DNA of 32,181 nt from assembly GCA_018058095.1 (NCBI GenBank), contig JAGPCO010000015.1:50260-82440 (forward strand), read 5' to 3'. Below, one piece after another: positions 9,967 through 19,681 of the stretch. Under the pieces are notes generated by a model, which was given only the letters and a program-made list of their open reading frames with translations, did not search any database and was not told where the DNA came from. This DNA is from Kofleriaceae bacterium. Its GTDB lineage: Bacteria > Myxococcota_A > Polyangia > Haliangiales > Haliangiaceae. How positions within the stretch are numbered: position 1 is the stretch's first letter; the number at the start of each line of letters is the position of its first letter. The translations under genes were made by a program, and so were the position numbers.

Positions 9967-12707
9967 GGCGGGGCGGCGCGCTGGTGCTGCTGGTCGCAGC
10001 GGCCTGCAGCTCGCCGACCCAACCAGGCACGCGCTGGATGCGCCCGCCGCCCGACGCGGCGGCCGGGCTCGACGCGGTCGGCCCGACCTCCGACGCGGGC
10101 GCTGGTGCGCGGCCCGGTCCGGTCCTGCGCTTGCCGCGCGGGGCGCGCCCGCTGGCCTACCACCTGCGCCTCGAGCTCGACCCGGCCCAGCCGCGGTTCA
10201 CCGGCGAGGTGACCATCGACGTCGAGCTGACGGAGGCAAGCGATCGGCTGTGGCTCCACGCCGTCGGCCTGACCGTGACCGAGGCCCGGTTCGTCGGGCC
10301 CGGCGCCACGTTGCCGCTGCGGGTGGGTGCGCCGGCAGAGGCGGGCGCTGGTACGGGGGGGCCGGCCGCGGGCGCGCCCGCGGGCGCCGGCGCCGAGCCG
10401 GGCGCCGAGCCGGGCGCCGAAATGATCGCGCTGGCGGCACCGACGGCGCTGCCGGTCGGGGTCGGCCAGCTGCGCCTGCGCTATCAGGGCGTCGTCGACG
10501 CGCGCGACCAGGTCGGCCTGTTCCGGGTCGACCAGGACGGGGCGGCCTACCTGTACACCCAGCTCGAGGCGACCTTCGCGCGGCGCCTGGTGCCGTGCTT
10601 CGACGAGCCAGCGTTCAAGGTGCCGTGGACGCTCGCGGTGGTGGCCCCGGCCGACCTGGTGGTGGCCGGCAACACCCTCGTCACCCGGCAGCACCAGCTG
10701 GCGGATGGGCGGGTCGAGACCCAGTTCGCCCCGACCGCCCCGCTGCCGTCGTACCTGCTGGCGCTGGCGGTCGGCCCGTTCGAGGTGCTGGCGCTGCCAC
10801 CGGTCGGGGCCCGCCGCCTGCCGGCGCGGATCCTGGTCCCGCGCGGACAGGCGGCGTCGACGCGGATCGCGCGCACCCTGATCCCGCGGGTGATCCGGCA
10901 GCTGGAGGACTACTTCGGCCGCCCGCTCCCGTTCGACAAGCTCGACAGCGTGGTGGTGCCACGCTTCTCCGGGGCGATGGAGAACGTCGGTCTCATCACC
11001 TACGCCGACGACGAGTTTCTGGTCGACGCCGACGACGGGCCCGAGGCCCGGCGCGATCTGCACGAGCTGATCGCCCACGAGCTGGCGCACCAGTGGTTTG
11101 GAAACCTGGTGACCATGGCGTGGTGGGACGACCTGTGGCTCAACGAGGCGTTCGCGACCTGGATGGCGCGCAAGGTGATCGGCGCGGCCGCGCCGGGGCC
11201 GGACGACGCGCTGGCGGCGCACCAGGAGACGGTGCGGGCCATGCAGCTCGACGCCGAGGCCGGCGCGCCCGCGCTGCATCGGCTCATCGGCAGCAACGCC
11301 GACATCGAGGACGCGTTCGACGCCATCGCCTACGAGAAGGGGGCGCGGGTGCTGGCCATGTTCGAGGCCTACCTCGAGGAGGACCGGTTCCGTGACGCGG
11401 TCCGGGGCTACCTGGCGGCCCACGCCGGGGGCTCGGCCACCTCGGCCGACTTCGCGGCGGCGATCGAGCAGGCGGCAGGTGCGGAGGCGCGCGACGCCCT
11501 GCTCGGGCTCATCGCTCAGCCTGGCGTGCCGGTGGTGAGCACCCAGCTGGTGTGTGATCAGGCGGCGCCGGGCCGCGGCGGCGCCCGGGCCGTGGTCACG
11601 GTCGAGCGGCTGGCGGCCGGGGCGGTCACGCCGTCGCCGTGGCAGCTGCCGGTGTGTGTCCGCGTCGGGGCCGCCGGCGCGGCGGCGCGGTGCGCGCTGG
11701 TCGGCGCCCGGGCCGAGCTGGCCCTGCCGGGCGCCGGCTGCCCGGCCACCGTCCTGGCCAACCCCGGGGCGGTCGGCTACTACCGGGTCGCGCCGGCCGG
11801 CCCGATCACCAGCGCCACCCTCGACGCCATGTCGGATCGCGAGCGGCTGGCGCTGGCCGACGACGTCGGCGCGCTCCACGCGGCCGGGCGCTGGCCGCTG
11901 GCTTCGCTGGACGAGCTGGCCCGGCGCCTGCTCGGGCGGCGCGAGCCGCTGTCGCTGGTGGCCGCGCTCGACCTGATCGAGGGCGTGCGGGCGAGCGTCG
12001 TGCTGGGGGCGCTGCCGGCCTGGGAGGCGTGGGCGCGGCGCACGATCGAGCCGCGCTGGGGCCGCCCGGCGCAGCGGGCGGCCGGCGCGTGGATCGCCCG
12101 CGAGCGCCTGTACGACTTGCTGGTGCTGGCGCGGTCGACGCTCATCACCGCCGAGGCGACCCGCCTGGCCTCCGGCTGGCTGCGCGGCGCCGATCTGCGG
12201 ACCAGCTACCCGCTGCCCGCGATCGTCGCGGCCGCGGTGCGATCAGGGGCGCCGCTGTCGGCGACCGTGTTGCTCCAGCGCGCCCGCGGCGCCGACCCCG
12301 ACGAGCGCGAGGTGGCGCTGGCCGCCCTGGCCGAGCTGCGGGCGCCGGCCGACGTCGGCCTGGTCCTGGAGGCGCTCGCGTCCGGCGCGTTGCCGTGGAA
12401 GGACGGACACGAGGTCCTGGCCGGGCTGCTGGCGCGGCCCGAGCTGCAGGCTCAGGTCGAGGCCTGGATGAGCACGGCCGGCCCGGCCGTGCTGGCACAG
12501 GCCGCGCCGAGCACCGCGGCCGACGACCTGTTCGACGCCCTCGCCGCGGCGTGTGATCGGGCGCTGCTCGAACGGGTGGTGGCGGCGACCCCGGCGGTGG
12601 CGGCGCTGGCGGGCGCCGGCGCGGCGCTCGAACGGGCGCGTCGCGACGCCGACTCGTGCGCGGCGCGGCGCCGGCTCAGCGCGAACGAGCTCGACGCCTT
12701 GCGCTAG
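9963..12707 (+). CDS. M1-family zinc aminopeptidase lipoprotein
   Basis: This 914-residue enzyme has a short signal peptide ending in the lipobox LLVAAAC (Cys15), so it should be membrane-anchored outside the cytoplasm. The M1 beta-saddle domain begins near RPLAYHLRLELD (about 60). The exopeptidase motif FSGAMENVGLITY (GAMEN 337-341) and zinc motif HELAHQWFGN with WLNEAF (His372, His376, Glu395; HEXXH-X18-E) are intact. A Tyr in AIAYEKGARVL (about 455-465) fits the transition-state Tyr. A low-complexity Gly/Ala/Pro/Glu insert with AEPG repeats lies around residues 120-155. The C-terminal half is helical, as in ERAP-type M1 enzymes. Its ATG overlaps the carboxylase stop by four bases, so it belongs to that operon, perhaps supplying amino acids from scavenged peptides. 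Peptide specificity is unknown. Confidence 0.93.
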   Translation: MRRGGALVLLVAAACSSPTQPGTRWMRPPPDAAAGLDAVGPTSDAGAGARPGPVLRLPRGARPLAYHLRLELDPAQPRFTGEVTIDVELTEASDRLWLHAVGLTVTEARFVGPGATLPLRVGAPAEAGAGTGGPAAGAPAGAGAEPGAEPGAEMIALAAPTALPVGVGQLRLRYQGVVDARDQVGLFRVDQDGAAYLYTQLEATFARRLVPCFDEPAFKVPWTLAVVAPADLVVAGNTLVTRQHQLADGRVETQFAPTAPLPSYLLALAVGPFEVLALPPVGARRLPARILVPRGQAASTRIARTLIPRVIRQLEDYFGRPLPFDKLDSVVVPRFSGAMENVGLITYADDEFLVDADDGPEARRDLHELIAHELAHQWFGNLVTMAWWDDLWLNEAFATWMARKVIGAAAPGPDDALAAHQETVRAMQLDAEAGAPALHRLIGSNADIEDAFDAIAYEKGARVLAMFEAYLEEDRFRDAVRGYLAAHAGGSATSADFAAAIEQAAGAEARDALLGLIAQPGVPVVSTQLVCDQAAPGRGGARAVVTVERLAAGAVTPSPWQLPVCVRVGAAGAAARCALVGARAELALPGAGCPATVLANPGAVGYYRVAPAGPITSATLDAMSDRERLALADDVGALHAAGRWPLASLDELARRLLGRREPLSLVAALDLIEGVRASVVLGALPAWEAWARRTIEPRWGRPAQRAAGAWIARERLYDLLVLARSTLITAEATRLASGWLRGADLRTSYPLPAIVAAAVRSGAPLSATVLLQRARGADPDEREVALAALAELRAPADVGLVLEALASGALPWKDGHEVLAGLLARPELQAQVEAWMSTAGPAVLAQAAPSTAADDLFDALAAACDRALLERVVAATPAVAALAGAGAALERARRDADSCAARRRLSANELDALR

Positions 12708-12734
12708 CAGGCTGCTGAAGCAGCAGCCTGCTAG
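12704..12734 (+). terminator. Perfect 14-bp hairpin overlapping the aminopeptidase stop codon
   Basis: The arm CTAGCAGGCTGCTG (12704-12717) pairs perfectly with CAGCAGCCTGCTAG (12721-12734) around a 3-base loop AAG. The TAG stop codon at 12705-12707 lies inside the left arm. GCAGGCTGCTGAA occurs again as a direct copy at 12749-12761. The site sits between convergent genes, so it could end transcription, but no T tract follows. It may instead be a fragment of a mobile-element end. Confidence 0.5.
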
Positions 12735-12841
12735 ACATTCCCGATCTCGCAGGCTGCTGAATACACGGCGCCCGTCCCGTCGGCAGGAGCCGCCGGCACG
12801 GTCCACCGTGACCGAGGATCAACGCAGCCCCCGAGGATGGA

Positions 12842-12857
12842 TCGTTCGCGAGAACGA
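12842..12857 (-). terminator. Small hairpin downstream of the HAD phosphatase gene
   Basis: TCGTTC (12842-12847) and GAACGA (12852-12857) form a 6-bp stem with a GCGA loop, about 24 bp past the end of the minus-strand HAD gene. No T run follows on that strand. It is a possible weak terminator only. Confidence 0.25.
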
Positions 12858-12880
12858 GTGAGTTGCCCCTTCGCGGGCTC

Positions 12881-13560
12881 TCATCCCAGCGCGGGCGCGA
12901 ACTGCGCCTCGTGCCAGGCCAGCAGCGCGGGCAGCTCGTCGAGGATCACGTCGGCGCCGGTGAGTTCGGCCCGGGCGCCACCACCGGCAGTCACCCCGAC
13001 CGCGCGCGCCCCGACCGCGCGGGCGGCCTCGACGTCGTGCGCGGTGTCGCCGACCACCACCACGGCGTCGCCGCCGCCGCTGCGCTCGATCGCGCGCGCG
13101 ACCAGCTCGGCCCGGATGGCGCCATCGTCGCCGTAGCCACCGAAGCCGAACCAGCCGGCCAGCCCGGCCCGCACCAGCTTGGCGTGGGCCCCGGCGGCGA
13201 TGTTGCCGGTGGCCACCCCGAGCCGGGCGTCACCGCGCGCCGCCAGCGCGGACAGGGTCGCCTCGGCCCCGGCCACCACGGCGAAGTCGGCGCTGCGTGT
13301 GAGCTCGTCCTCGAGGCAGGGCAGGTAGGCCCGGTAGAACGCGGCGCGCTCGTCCGCGCTCGCGGCCTGGCCGCGGCGGGCCTGCAGGATCTCGTCGAGC
13401 AGGGCCGGATCGGTGCGGCCGGCGAACACCACCCCGGCGCTGCCCCGGTCGAGGGCGAAGGTGCTGGCCAGCGCCCGGTCGAACGCGCGTCGACCCGCGC
13501 CACCACAGCGCAGCAGCGTGCCGTCGAGGTCGAACAGGTACACCACCCGCACGCGAGCGC

Positions 13561-13564
<4 letters not shown>
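12881..13564 (-). CDS. HAD-superfamily hydrolase (phosphoglycolate phosphatase-like)
   Basis: This 227-residue cytoplasmic phosphatase-type protein has HAD motif I as VYLFDLDGTLL, with nucleophile Asp12 and acid/base Asp14. The small alpha-helical cap follows (residues about 25-90). Motif II is in GVATGN, and motif IV is VVVVGDTAHDVEAARAVGARAVGVT, where the Gly-Asp pair binds Mg2+. This arrangement matches subfamily I HADs such as phosphoglycolate phosphatase; the substrate cannot be read from sequence. The GTG at 13564 is the chosen start. It overlaps the protease stop (GTGA) and places motif I seven residues in, as is normal for the family. The open frame upstream of it lies inside the protease gene. 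Translation is probably coupled to the protease. Confidence 0.87.
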
Positions 13565-14598
<1,034 letters not shown>

Positions 14599-14604
14599 CC
14601 AGGG

Positions 14605-14613
14605 AGCATAGCA
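14605..14613 (-). promoter_or_regulatory. -10-like element of the protease gene
   Basis: On the minus strand TGCTATGCT (14613-14605) is a good extended -10 element, located in the 49-bp gap after the upstream gene. The predicted start point is at or next to the GTG at 14598, so the protease message would be leaderless. No ribosome-binding site is visible. Confidence 0.45.
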
Positions 14614-14647
14614 GAGCCGGCCCGGCAAGCAGCCGCGGCCCGACCGG

Positions 14648-15187
14648 TCACGGGCCGAGGCGCACCGGGCGCAGGCCCGCTTCCCCGGCGGCCCGGAAGC
14701 CCTGGGGATCGAGCTTGGGATCGATGCCAGAGCGGACCCCGGCCTCGAGGTACTGCTTGTAGATGTCGAGCCGGACCTCCTCCCACGACGGGCACGCGGT
14801 CGGGCCGACGGACCGGCAGGTCGAGAGCGCGGTGTCGGCCCACTCGAGGGCCGGCTTGGCCTCGAACCGCTCGGACAGCGCGACCGAGGTGGCCAGCTGG
14901 GCTCGCCAGCGGTCGGCACCTCGCCCCTCGCTGGCCACCGCGGCGACGACGACGGCAAGGTCGAAGTGACCGTTGCGGGCCAGCAGACGGGACAGCTCGG
15001 CCACCGCGGCGCCGTCGCCCGGGTTGGCCCGGGCCCACGCCTCGGCCCCGGCCAGGGCGGCGCGATCTTCGGGGTTGCCCCGGTCGGCCTCGGCCGCGGT
15101 CATCGACCGGGCTGGCAGCAGGATCGCCGTGGCGGCGACGATCGCCACGACCAGATCGAACAGGCTGAGGTGACGGGCGATCTTCAT
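14648..15187 (-). CDS. Unknown membrane-anchored or secreted helical protein
   Basis: This 179-residue protein has a basic N-terminus and hydrophobic stretch (MKIARHLSLFDLVVAIVAATAILLPARS), fitting a signal anchor or signal peptide. The rest is helical and Ala-rich, with TPR-like helix pairs (GNPEDRAALAGAEAWARANP, and AAVAELSRLLARNGHFDLAVVVAAVA). Two Cys (STCRSVGPTACPSW) near residue 130 may form a disulfide. I do not recognise a family. It lies upstream of the protease on the same strand, 49 bp apart, but each gene has its own promoter-like element, so they need not be one transcript. The ATG at 15187 is well placed behind a promoter at 15202-15231. Confidence 0.65.
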   Translation of the reverse strand: MKIARHLSLFDLVVAIVAATAILLPARSMTAAEADRGNPEDRAALAGAEAWARANPGDGAAVAELSRLLARNGHFDLAVVVAAVASEGRGADRWRAQLATSVALSERFEAKPALEWADTALSTCRSVGPTACPSWEEVRLDIYKQYLEAGVRSGIDPKLDPQGFRAAGEAGLRPVRLGP

Positions 15188-15479
15188 GAACCAGCCGCCC
15201 CACGGTACCGGCGCGGCTCCCCTGTAGACAAGCGACCGGGCGATCTGGTTCCCGTCGCGTGTTCACTTCCCGCCGCCGGCACGCTGCCCACCGTGAGATG
15301 CGTGGCATTTTTCCCCGCACCGTCCCGGGACGCCACGGGGCGAGGCCCCCTCAGGGCGAGCTCGCCCGGGCCGGATCGCTTGCGGATCAAGCCATTGCCC
15401 GGCTGGATCCGCTCTTGCACACCTCGCGGCACAACGGCAACAGCGCCAAACACCGGCGCGCTCCAAGGAGCTAGCACCC
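15188..15479. other. Divergent intergenic region ahead of the TolQ-TolR operon
   Basis: This 292-bp region is without a supported gene. It separates the minus-strand gene ending upstream from the plus-strand proton-channel operon. Besides the minus-strand promoter (15202-15231) and the AAGGAG ribosome-binding site just before 15480, I see no convincing -10/-35 pair for the plus-strand operon. Short open frames here lack recognisable domains. Confidence 0.5.
15202..15231 (-). promoter_or_regulatory. -35/-10 promoter for the unknown helical protein
   Basis: On the minus strand TTGTCT (15231-15226) and TACCGT (15207-15202) are separated by 18 bp, the best sigma70-like pair in the window. The start point would fall near 15195, about 8 bases before the ATG at 15187. 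Confidence 0.5.
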
Positions 15480-16121
15480 ATGGGCATTCTGCAGGCGATT
15501 TCGAACGCGTTCGACAAGGGTGGATGGGGCATGTGGCCCATCCTGGCGACCTCGATCGTCATCATCGCGCTCGTCGTCGAGCGTGCGGTCTATCTGTTCA
15601 AGGCTTCGGTCGACAAGGACAAGCTGCTTGCCCTGCTCAAGAGCCAGGTCATGAGCGGCAACGTCCAGGGTGCGATCAAGGTCTGCTCGGGTAACCCGAC
15701 GCCGATGACCCGCATCGTCCAGGCCGGCCTCATGAAGTTCAACAAGAGCGATGAGGAGGTCCAGGCGGCGATGGACGAGGCCGCGCTGCGCGAGCTCCCC
15801 ATCATCAACGCCCGCACGCCGTACCTGGCGATGCTGTCGAACTTCGCGGTGCTCGCCGGTCTGCTCGGCACCATCGCCGGTATGATCAAGTCGTTCGGCT
15901 CGGTCGCCAGCGACGCCGCCGGCGCCGCCGGCAAGCTGGCCGAGGGTATCGCCGAGGCGCTCAACTGCACCGCCTTCGGCATCGGCACCTCGCTGATCGG
16001 CCTGCTCGGCTACTCGCTGCTGCAGGGCAAGTCGACCAAGGTCGTCGACGACATCAACGAGGTCACGGTCCAGGTCGTGAACCTGGTGACCAACCACCGC
16101 GCCCAGATGCAGCCGGGCTGA
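15480..16121 (+). CDS. TolQ/ExbB/MotA-type proton channel subunit
   Basis: This 213-residue inner-membrane protein has three predicted transmembrane helices, at about 18-40, 117-139 and 158-182. The conserved channel segment is NFAVLAGLLGTIAGMIKSF (GLLGT 127-131). It is followed by EGIAEALNCTAFGIGTSLIGLL, where Thr131 and Thr164 match the polar residues lining ExbB/TolQ channels. With an ExbD/TolR partner it would form a proton-motive-force motor driving an envelope machine. Two such partners follow at once. The ATG at 15480 is preceded by AAGGAG at good spacing. Length is close to TolQ (about 230). AglR/AglX of myxobacterial gliding belong to the same broad family, so the sequence alone does not fix which machine it drives. 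Confidence 0.9.
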   Translation: MGILQAISNAFDKGGWGMWPILATSIVIIALVVERAVYLFKASVDKDKLLALLKSQVMSGNVQGAIKVCSGNPTPMTRIVQAGLMKFNKSDEEVQAAMDEAALRELPIINARTPYLAMLSNFAVLAGLLGTIAGMIKSFGSVASDAAGAAGKLAEGIAEALNCTAFGIGTSLIGLLGYSLLQGKSTKVVDDINEVTVQVVNLVTNHRAQMQPG

Positions 16122-16128
16122 TCGAACC

Positions 16129-16149
16129 CGGGGGTGGCCTTCGCCCCCG
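16129..16149 (+). terminator. Hairpin between TolQ and the first TolR gene
   Basis: CGGGGG (16129-16134) pairs with CCCCCG (16144-16149) eight bases after the TolQ stop, with no T tract. A second small inverted repeat, GACCCG/CGGGTC, lies at 16185-16199. These may act as an attenuator or processing site that sets the channel:partner ratio rather than a full terminator. Confidence 0.35.
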
Positions 16150-16216
16150 CGTTCGTCGTGTCCTGGAATCGTAGCCACGCCACCGACCCGTACCGGGTCC
16201 ACGCGAGGAGCCCCCG

Positions 16217-16723
16217 ATGGGTGCCGCCGTAGGAACAGACGACAAAAAGAGCGTCAACGTCGACGTCAACATCGTCCCGTTCATCGACTTGCTCAGCTGC
16301 TTGACCGCGTTCCTCCTGGTCACCGCCGCGTGGACCAAGACCGAACAGCTGGACATGCGGCCCAAGGGCAAGACGCGTGACTCCAACCCGGTCGACGCCG
16401 ACCCGAACAAGCAGTACCTGTCCGTGCTGATCCAGAAGGAGCAGCTGTGGATCGGGATCTCGCGGATCAACGACTTCCGCCCCATCCCCAAGCTGCCGAG
16501 CGGCCAGGACTGGGACAAGTTCGAGACCACGCTGGCCGACATCAAGAAGAACAACGCCGAGTTCGTCGAGCGTGAAGACCTCGAGCTGGCGGCCGAGAGC
16601 ACCCAGGGTTCGGAGGTGCCGTACAACGACATCATCCAGGCCATGGACCTCGCCATCAAGGTCGGCTTCAAGGACGTCGGACTGTCGGATCCCCAAGGCC
16701 TGTCGGCGCGTCCGACCCTGTAG
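16217..16723 (+). CDS. TolR/ExbD-family protein 1
   Basis: This 168-residue protein has a short cytoplasmic tail, one transmembrane helix (about 19-42) and a periplasmic domain. The hallmark proton-carrying Asp is Asp24 in NVDVNIVPFIDLLSCLTAFLL, matching the essential Asp of ExbD/TolR/MotB-type plugs. The periplasmic part is hydrophilic and ends with the ExbD-like segment YNDIIQAMDLAIKVGFKDVGLSD, which corresponds to the usual C-terminal 'helix then strand' of the fold. The ATG at 16217 follows GAGGAG. It would assemble as a dimer inside the pentameric TolQ-like channel. It differs clearly from the second TolR-like protein, so the pair could form a heterodimer as proposed for AglQ/AglS-type motors; that is inference. 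Confidence 0.88.
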   Translation: MGAAVGTDDKKSVNVDVNIVPFIDLLSCLTAFLLVTAAWTKTEQLDMRPKGKTRDSNPVDADPNKQYLSVLIQKEQLWIGISRINDFRPIPKLPSGQDWDKFETTLADIKKNNAEFVEREDLELAAESTQGSEVPYNDIIQAMDLAIKVGFKDVGLSDPQGLSARPTL

Positions 16724-16750
16724 TCTGAACCCCACCAGGCGGAGCACCCC

Positions 16751-17368
16751 ATGCCCATCCACGCAGCAGGCCCACGCCTCTACCGGTCGGTCCCGTTCAA
16801 GTACCTGGCCCAGGCCGCGCACAGCGGCGTTCGCTCGTCGAACGTCGCGCTCAACCTGACGCCGTTCGTCGACATGATGACCATCCTCGTCAGCTTCCTG
16901 CTGATGGTGTTCTCGGCCAGCAACCTGATCACCGCCTACGAGGGGCTGGAGCTGCCCGAGGCCAGCCGCACCTACCCGCTGCAGCAGGCGCCGGTCATCC
17001 TGGTGTCGAAGACTGACATCGTGTTCAAGGTCGCCAACCAGGCCGCCATGGTCGGCAACGTCGACAGCGTCCTGCGCGACGACTCGCCGACCTGGAAGAT
17101 CGAGTCGCTGTTCGAGGTCCTCGACGCCGAGGCCAAGAAGATCCAGGAGCGCGTCCGCGAGGGCCGCGACATGACCAACGAGCAGCGCGCCGCGTGTGAG
17201 CTGGTCAAGGCTGGCAAGCGCCAGGACCCGTCGAAGGCGCTGTGCCCCGAGGGCCTGGCCATCCTCCAGGCCGACCTCACCACCGACGTGCGCGTCATCA
17301 ACAAGATCGTCAACACCGCCAAGGCGGCGGGGTTCGATCACCTGCTGTTCGCCGCGAACAAGAAGTGA
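16751..17368 (+). CDS. TolR/ExbD-family protein 2
   Basis: This 205-residue protein has a longer N-terminal tail (about 30 residues), then SSNVALNLTPFVDMMTILVSFLLMVF, where Asp41 is the conserved proton-pathway acid within a single transmembrane helix (about 38-60). The periplasmic region contains an extra charged helical insert (ESLFEVLDAEAKKIQERVREG, about 118-138) and a Cys pair (RAACELVKAGKRQDPSKALC) before the terminal ExbD-like strand DVRVINKIVNTAKAAGFDHLLFAANK. The ATG at 16751 follows GGCGGAG and lies 27 bp after the first TolR gene. The insert and Cys pair set it apart from standard ExbD (about 140 residues) and may hold a partner-binding site, perhaps for the HEAT-repeat lipoprotein next door; this is inference. 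Confidence 0.88.
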   Translation: MPIHAAGPRLYRSVPFKYLAQAAHSGVRSSNVALNLTPFVDMMTILVSFLLMVFSASNLITAYEGLELPEASRTYPLQQAPVILVSKTDIVFKVANQAAMVGNVDSVLRDDSPTWKIESLFEVLDAEAKKIQERVREGRDMTNEQRAACELVKAGKRQDPSKALCPEGLAILQADLTTDVRVINKIVNTAKAAGFDHLLFAANKK

Positions 17369-17412
17369 ACTGCGAAGGGTGCTCACCTCACGAGCGCCGG
17401 TCGCGTCCCGTA

Positions 17413-17434
17413 GGGGAAGCCGAGGGGCTTCCCC
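17413..17434 (+). terminator. Hairpin before the HEAT-repeat lipoprotein gene
   Basis: GGGGAAGCC (17413-17421) pairs perfectly with GGCTTCCCC (17426-17434) across a 4-base loop. It lies in the 94-bp gap between TolR 2 and the lipoprotein gene. No T run follows, so partial termination or mRNA processing within the operon is more likely than a full stop. Confidence 0.45.
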
Positions 17435-17462
17435 GTTGGTCGTTCTGACGAAAGGATCCGCC

Positions 17463-19655
17463 ATGTCCCGCCTCCGCACCCTTGGCCGGGCCGCCGCTGC
17501 CGGCGCGCTTCGCACCTCGTTGTTCGGCGCGCTGCTCGGCACCGCGCTCACGCTGGCCGGCTGCCCCGACAACCCGTACGAGGCCGACACCTGGATCAAG
17601 AAGCTCGACGAGCGCGGCGAGTCCGAGCGGGCGGTGACCACGCTCGAGCAGCTGGGTGACCCGCGCGCCATCCCGGCCCTCGGCAAGGCGTGGGAGAAGC
17701 AGGGCAAGCCGGTCCGCATCATCCAGGTCGTGATCGACCTGGCCCGGCCGGTGACCGAGGCCGAGGCCAGCTGCGACATGGACAAGGGCGGCAAGTGCCT
17801 GACCAACTATCCCAAGGGTCGCCCGGCCTCGTGGGAGAAGGCGCTGCCCATCCTGCAGCTGGCGGTGACCGAGATCGACGAGAACAATCCGCGCTCGCTC
17901 GACAGCGCGGTCAAGGCGGCCGACGCGCTTGGTGACGCCCAGCTGCCGGAGGCGATGCAGGCCCTGATCGCGGCCACCGCCAACCCGGACCTCAACCGGC
18001 CCAAGGCGCAGCGGGTCCGGCTGAGCGCGATCATCGCGCTCGGCAAGTACCGCGACCCGGCCGCGGTCGGGGCGCTGACGACGATGCTCAAGGCCTCGCT
18101 CGAGGACTACGGCACCGCCTTCCTCGACCTGCAGAAGGCCAAGAACGAGGACGAGAAGAAGGGCGCCAACGAGCGCGGGCGGGACGCCACCGCCACTGCC
18201 GCCGCCGCCGTCAACGCCATGGCCGATCTCGGCGCCCCCGAGGCGGTGCTGACGCTGACCGAGACCATGTACCGCATCCCGGCGCTGGCCTCGCAGGTCC
18301 GGCGCGCGCTGGTGGCGTCGGGTCCGAACGTGAGCGCCGAGCTGCGCAAGGTGCTGCGCGGCGAACACGCGGCGATCAACACGCTGTTCAAGGACAAGAA
18401 GCTCGACAAGTACTGCGGCGACAAGGGCACCCTGCCGCCCGACCAGTGCCCGTCGGTGTCGGCGCGCGACTTCTACGCCGCCCTCATCCTCGGCGACCTG
18501 TACGATCCGGCCTCGGTGCCCGACCTGCTCAAGGTCCTGGGCCAGCCGGCGCTGCCCGTGTACTACTCGGACGACGCGCCCAGCCCCAACACCCAGTACA
18601 ACGCGGTGTTCGACTCCCTGCGCAAGATCGGCTCGGCCGAGGGCGCGGCGCAGGTCAAGGCGCTGTGGGTCGATCCCAAGGCCGAGGCGCAGCTCCGGGC
18701 CCTGGCGGTCGGGGCCTACGGCTTCATCGCGCGCGACTCGTCGGCGGTGAAGGAGCTCGGCGCCATCGCCGAGGAGAACGGCGCCGACAGCGGCCTGCGC
18801 CTCGAGGCGGCCACCACCTACGCCCGGCTGGCCGACAGCGTCGACGCCATCGCGCTGCTGCAGCGGCAGGCCCAGACCTACGCCGAGGCGTCCGACAAGA
18901 AGAAGGCCGAGGTGGCCAAGGCCAAGCCGGCCTACGACAAGGTCAAGGCCGAGTTCGACGCGGTCAAGAAGCGCTTCGACGACGCCAAGGCCAAGGCGCT
19001 CAAGGCCGCCAGCGACACCAAGTTGTCGACCGACCAGATCACCGCCGCCGCCAAGGAGGTCGACGTGATCAAGGTCGAGTTCGACGCCATGAAGGCCAAG
19101 TACAAGGCCGAGGGTGACAAGTTCAAGCCGATCGAGCGGGCGGTCGAGGACTACCGCGGCTACCAGCGCGGCTTCCAGACCCACATCGCGCGCATCGAGA
19201 TCGCCATCCGCTGCAAGGGCAAGCCGGAGTGCTTCGCGGGCGCGTTCACGGCCAAGCCCGACGAGGTGGCGGCCAAGGTCGCGCCCCACATCAAGGACAT
19301 CAAGGACTGGACCGCCGACGAGAAGATCGGCCTGGTGACGTCGCAGATCGAGCGGGCAGCGCTCGAGCTGGGCAAGATGGGCACCAAGGCGTCGGGCCAG
19401 CTAGGCGCGCTGCTCACGGCGGCGCAGAGCGACGACCGGGTGATCCGCCAGAGCGTGCTGCTGGCCCTGCCCAAGGTGGCGCCCAAGCCGTGTAACGACT
19501 GCCTGGGCAAGCTCGACGAGGCGATCAAGGCCGGCCAGGGCAAGAGCACGCTGGCCGAGCTCAACGTCGAGACGACCATCCTGCGCAACTACTTCCGCGC
19601 CCAGGGCGCCAAGTCGGACTCGGCCGCGCCGCCGGCCGAGGCGCCGGCCAAGTAG
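17463..19655 (+). CDS. HEAT-repeat lipoprotein with coiled-coil insert
   Basis: This 730-residue lipoprotein has a long basic signal peptide ending LTLAGC (Cys34). The mature part is a helical solenoid with HEAT/PBS-lyase-like repeats: [79 protein letters not shown], and near the end [12 protein letters not shown] highly charged Lys/Ala/Asp segment (about 470-575, with [20 protein letters not shown] and [15 protein letters not shown]) looks like a coiled coil. Cys pairs ([35 protein letters not shown]) suggest disulfides, as expected outside the cytoplasm. The ATG at 17463 follows AAAGGA. Position behind TolQ and two TolR genes suggests it is the outer-membrane or periplasmic partner of that motor. 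The family function is unknown. Confidence 0.82.
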   Translation: MSRLRTLGRAAAAGALRTSLFGALLGTALTLAGCPDNPYEADTWIKKLDERGESERAVTTLEQLGDPRAIPALGKAWEKQGKPVRIIQVVIDLARPVTEAEASCDMDKGGKCLTNYPKGRPASWEKALPILQLAVTEIDENNPRSLDSAVKAADALGDAQLPEAMQALIAATANPDLNRPKAQRVRLSAIIALGKYRDPAAVGALTTMLKASLEDYGTAFLDLQKAKNEDEKKGANERGRDATATAAAAVNAMADLGAPEAVLTLTETMYRIPALASQVRRALVASGPNVSAELRKVLRGEHAAINTLFKDKKLDKYCGDKGTLPPDQCPSVSARDFYAALILGDLYDPASVPDLLKVLGQPALPVYYSDDAPSPNTQYNAVFDSLRKIGSAEGAAQVKALWVDPKAEAQLRALAVGAYGFIARDSSAVKELGAIAEENGADSGLRLEAATTYARLADSVDAIALLQRQAQTYAEASDKKKAEVAKAKPAYDKVKAEFDAVKKRFDDAKAKALKAASDTKLSTDQITAAAKEVDVIKVEFDAMKAKYKAEGDKFKPIERAVEDYRGYQRGFQTHIARIEIAIRCKGKPECFAGAFTAKPDEVAAKVAPHIKDIKDWTADEKIGLVTSQIERAALELGKMGTKASGQLGALLTAAQSDDRVIRQSVLLALPKVAPKPCNDCLGKLDEAIKAGQGKSTLAELNVETTILRNYFRAQGAKSDSAAPPAEAPAK

Positions 19656-19681
19656 CGCTCGCCCGCCAGGGCCGCTTGCCA

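Noticed and set aside
15303-15319. Sigma54 promoter (TGGCATTTTTCCCCGCA) before the TolQ operon
   Set aside because: The GG-GC spacing is 11 instead of 10 and the TTGC half is absent.
17388-19289. Long minus-strand open frame opposite the HEAT lipoprotein
   Set aside because: Repetitive Leu/Gly/Arg/Asp composition without motifs; antisense shadow of a supported gene.
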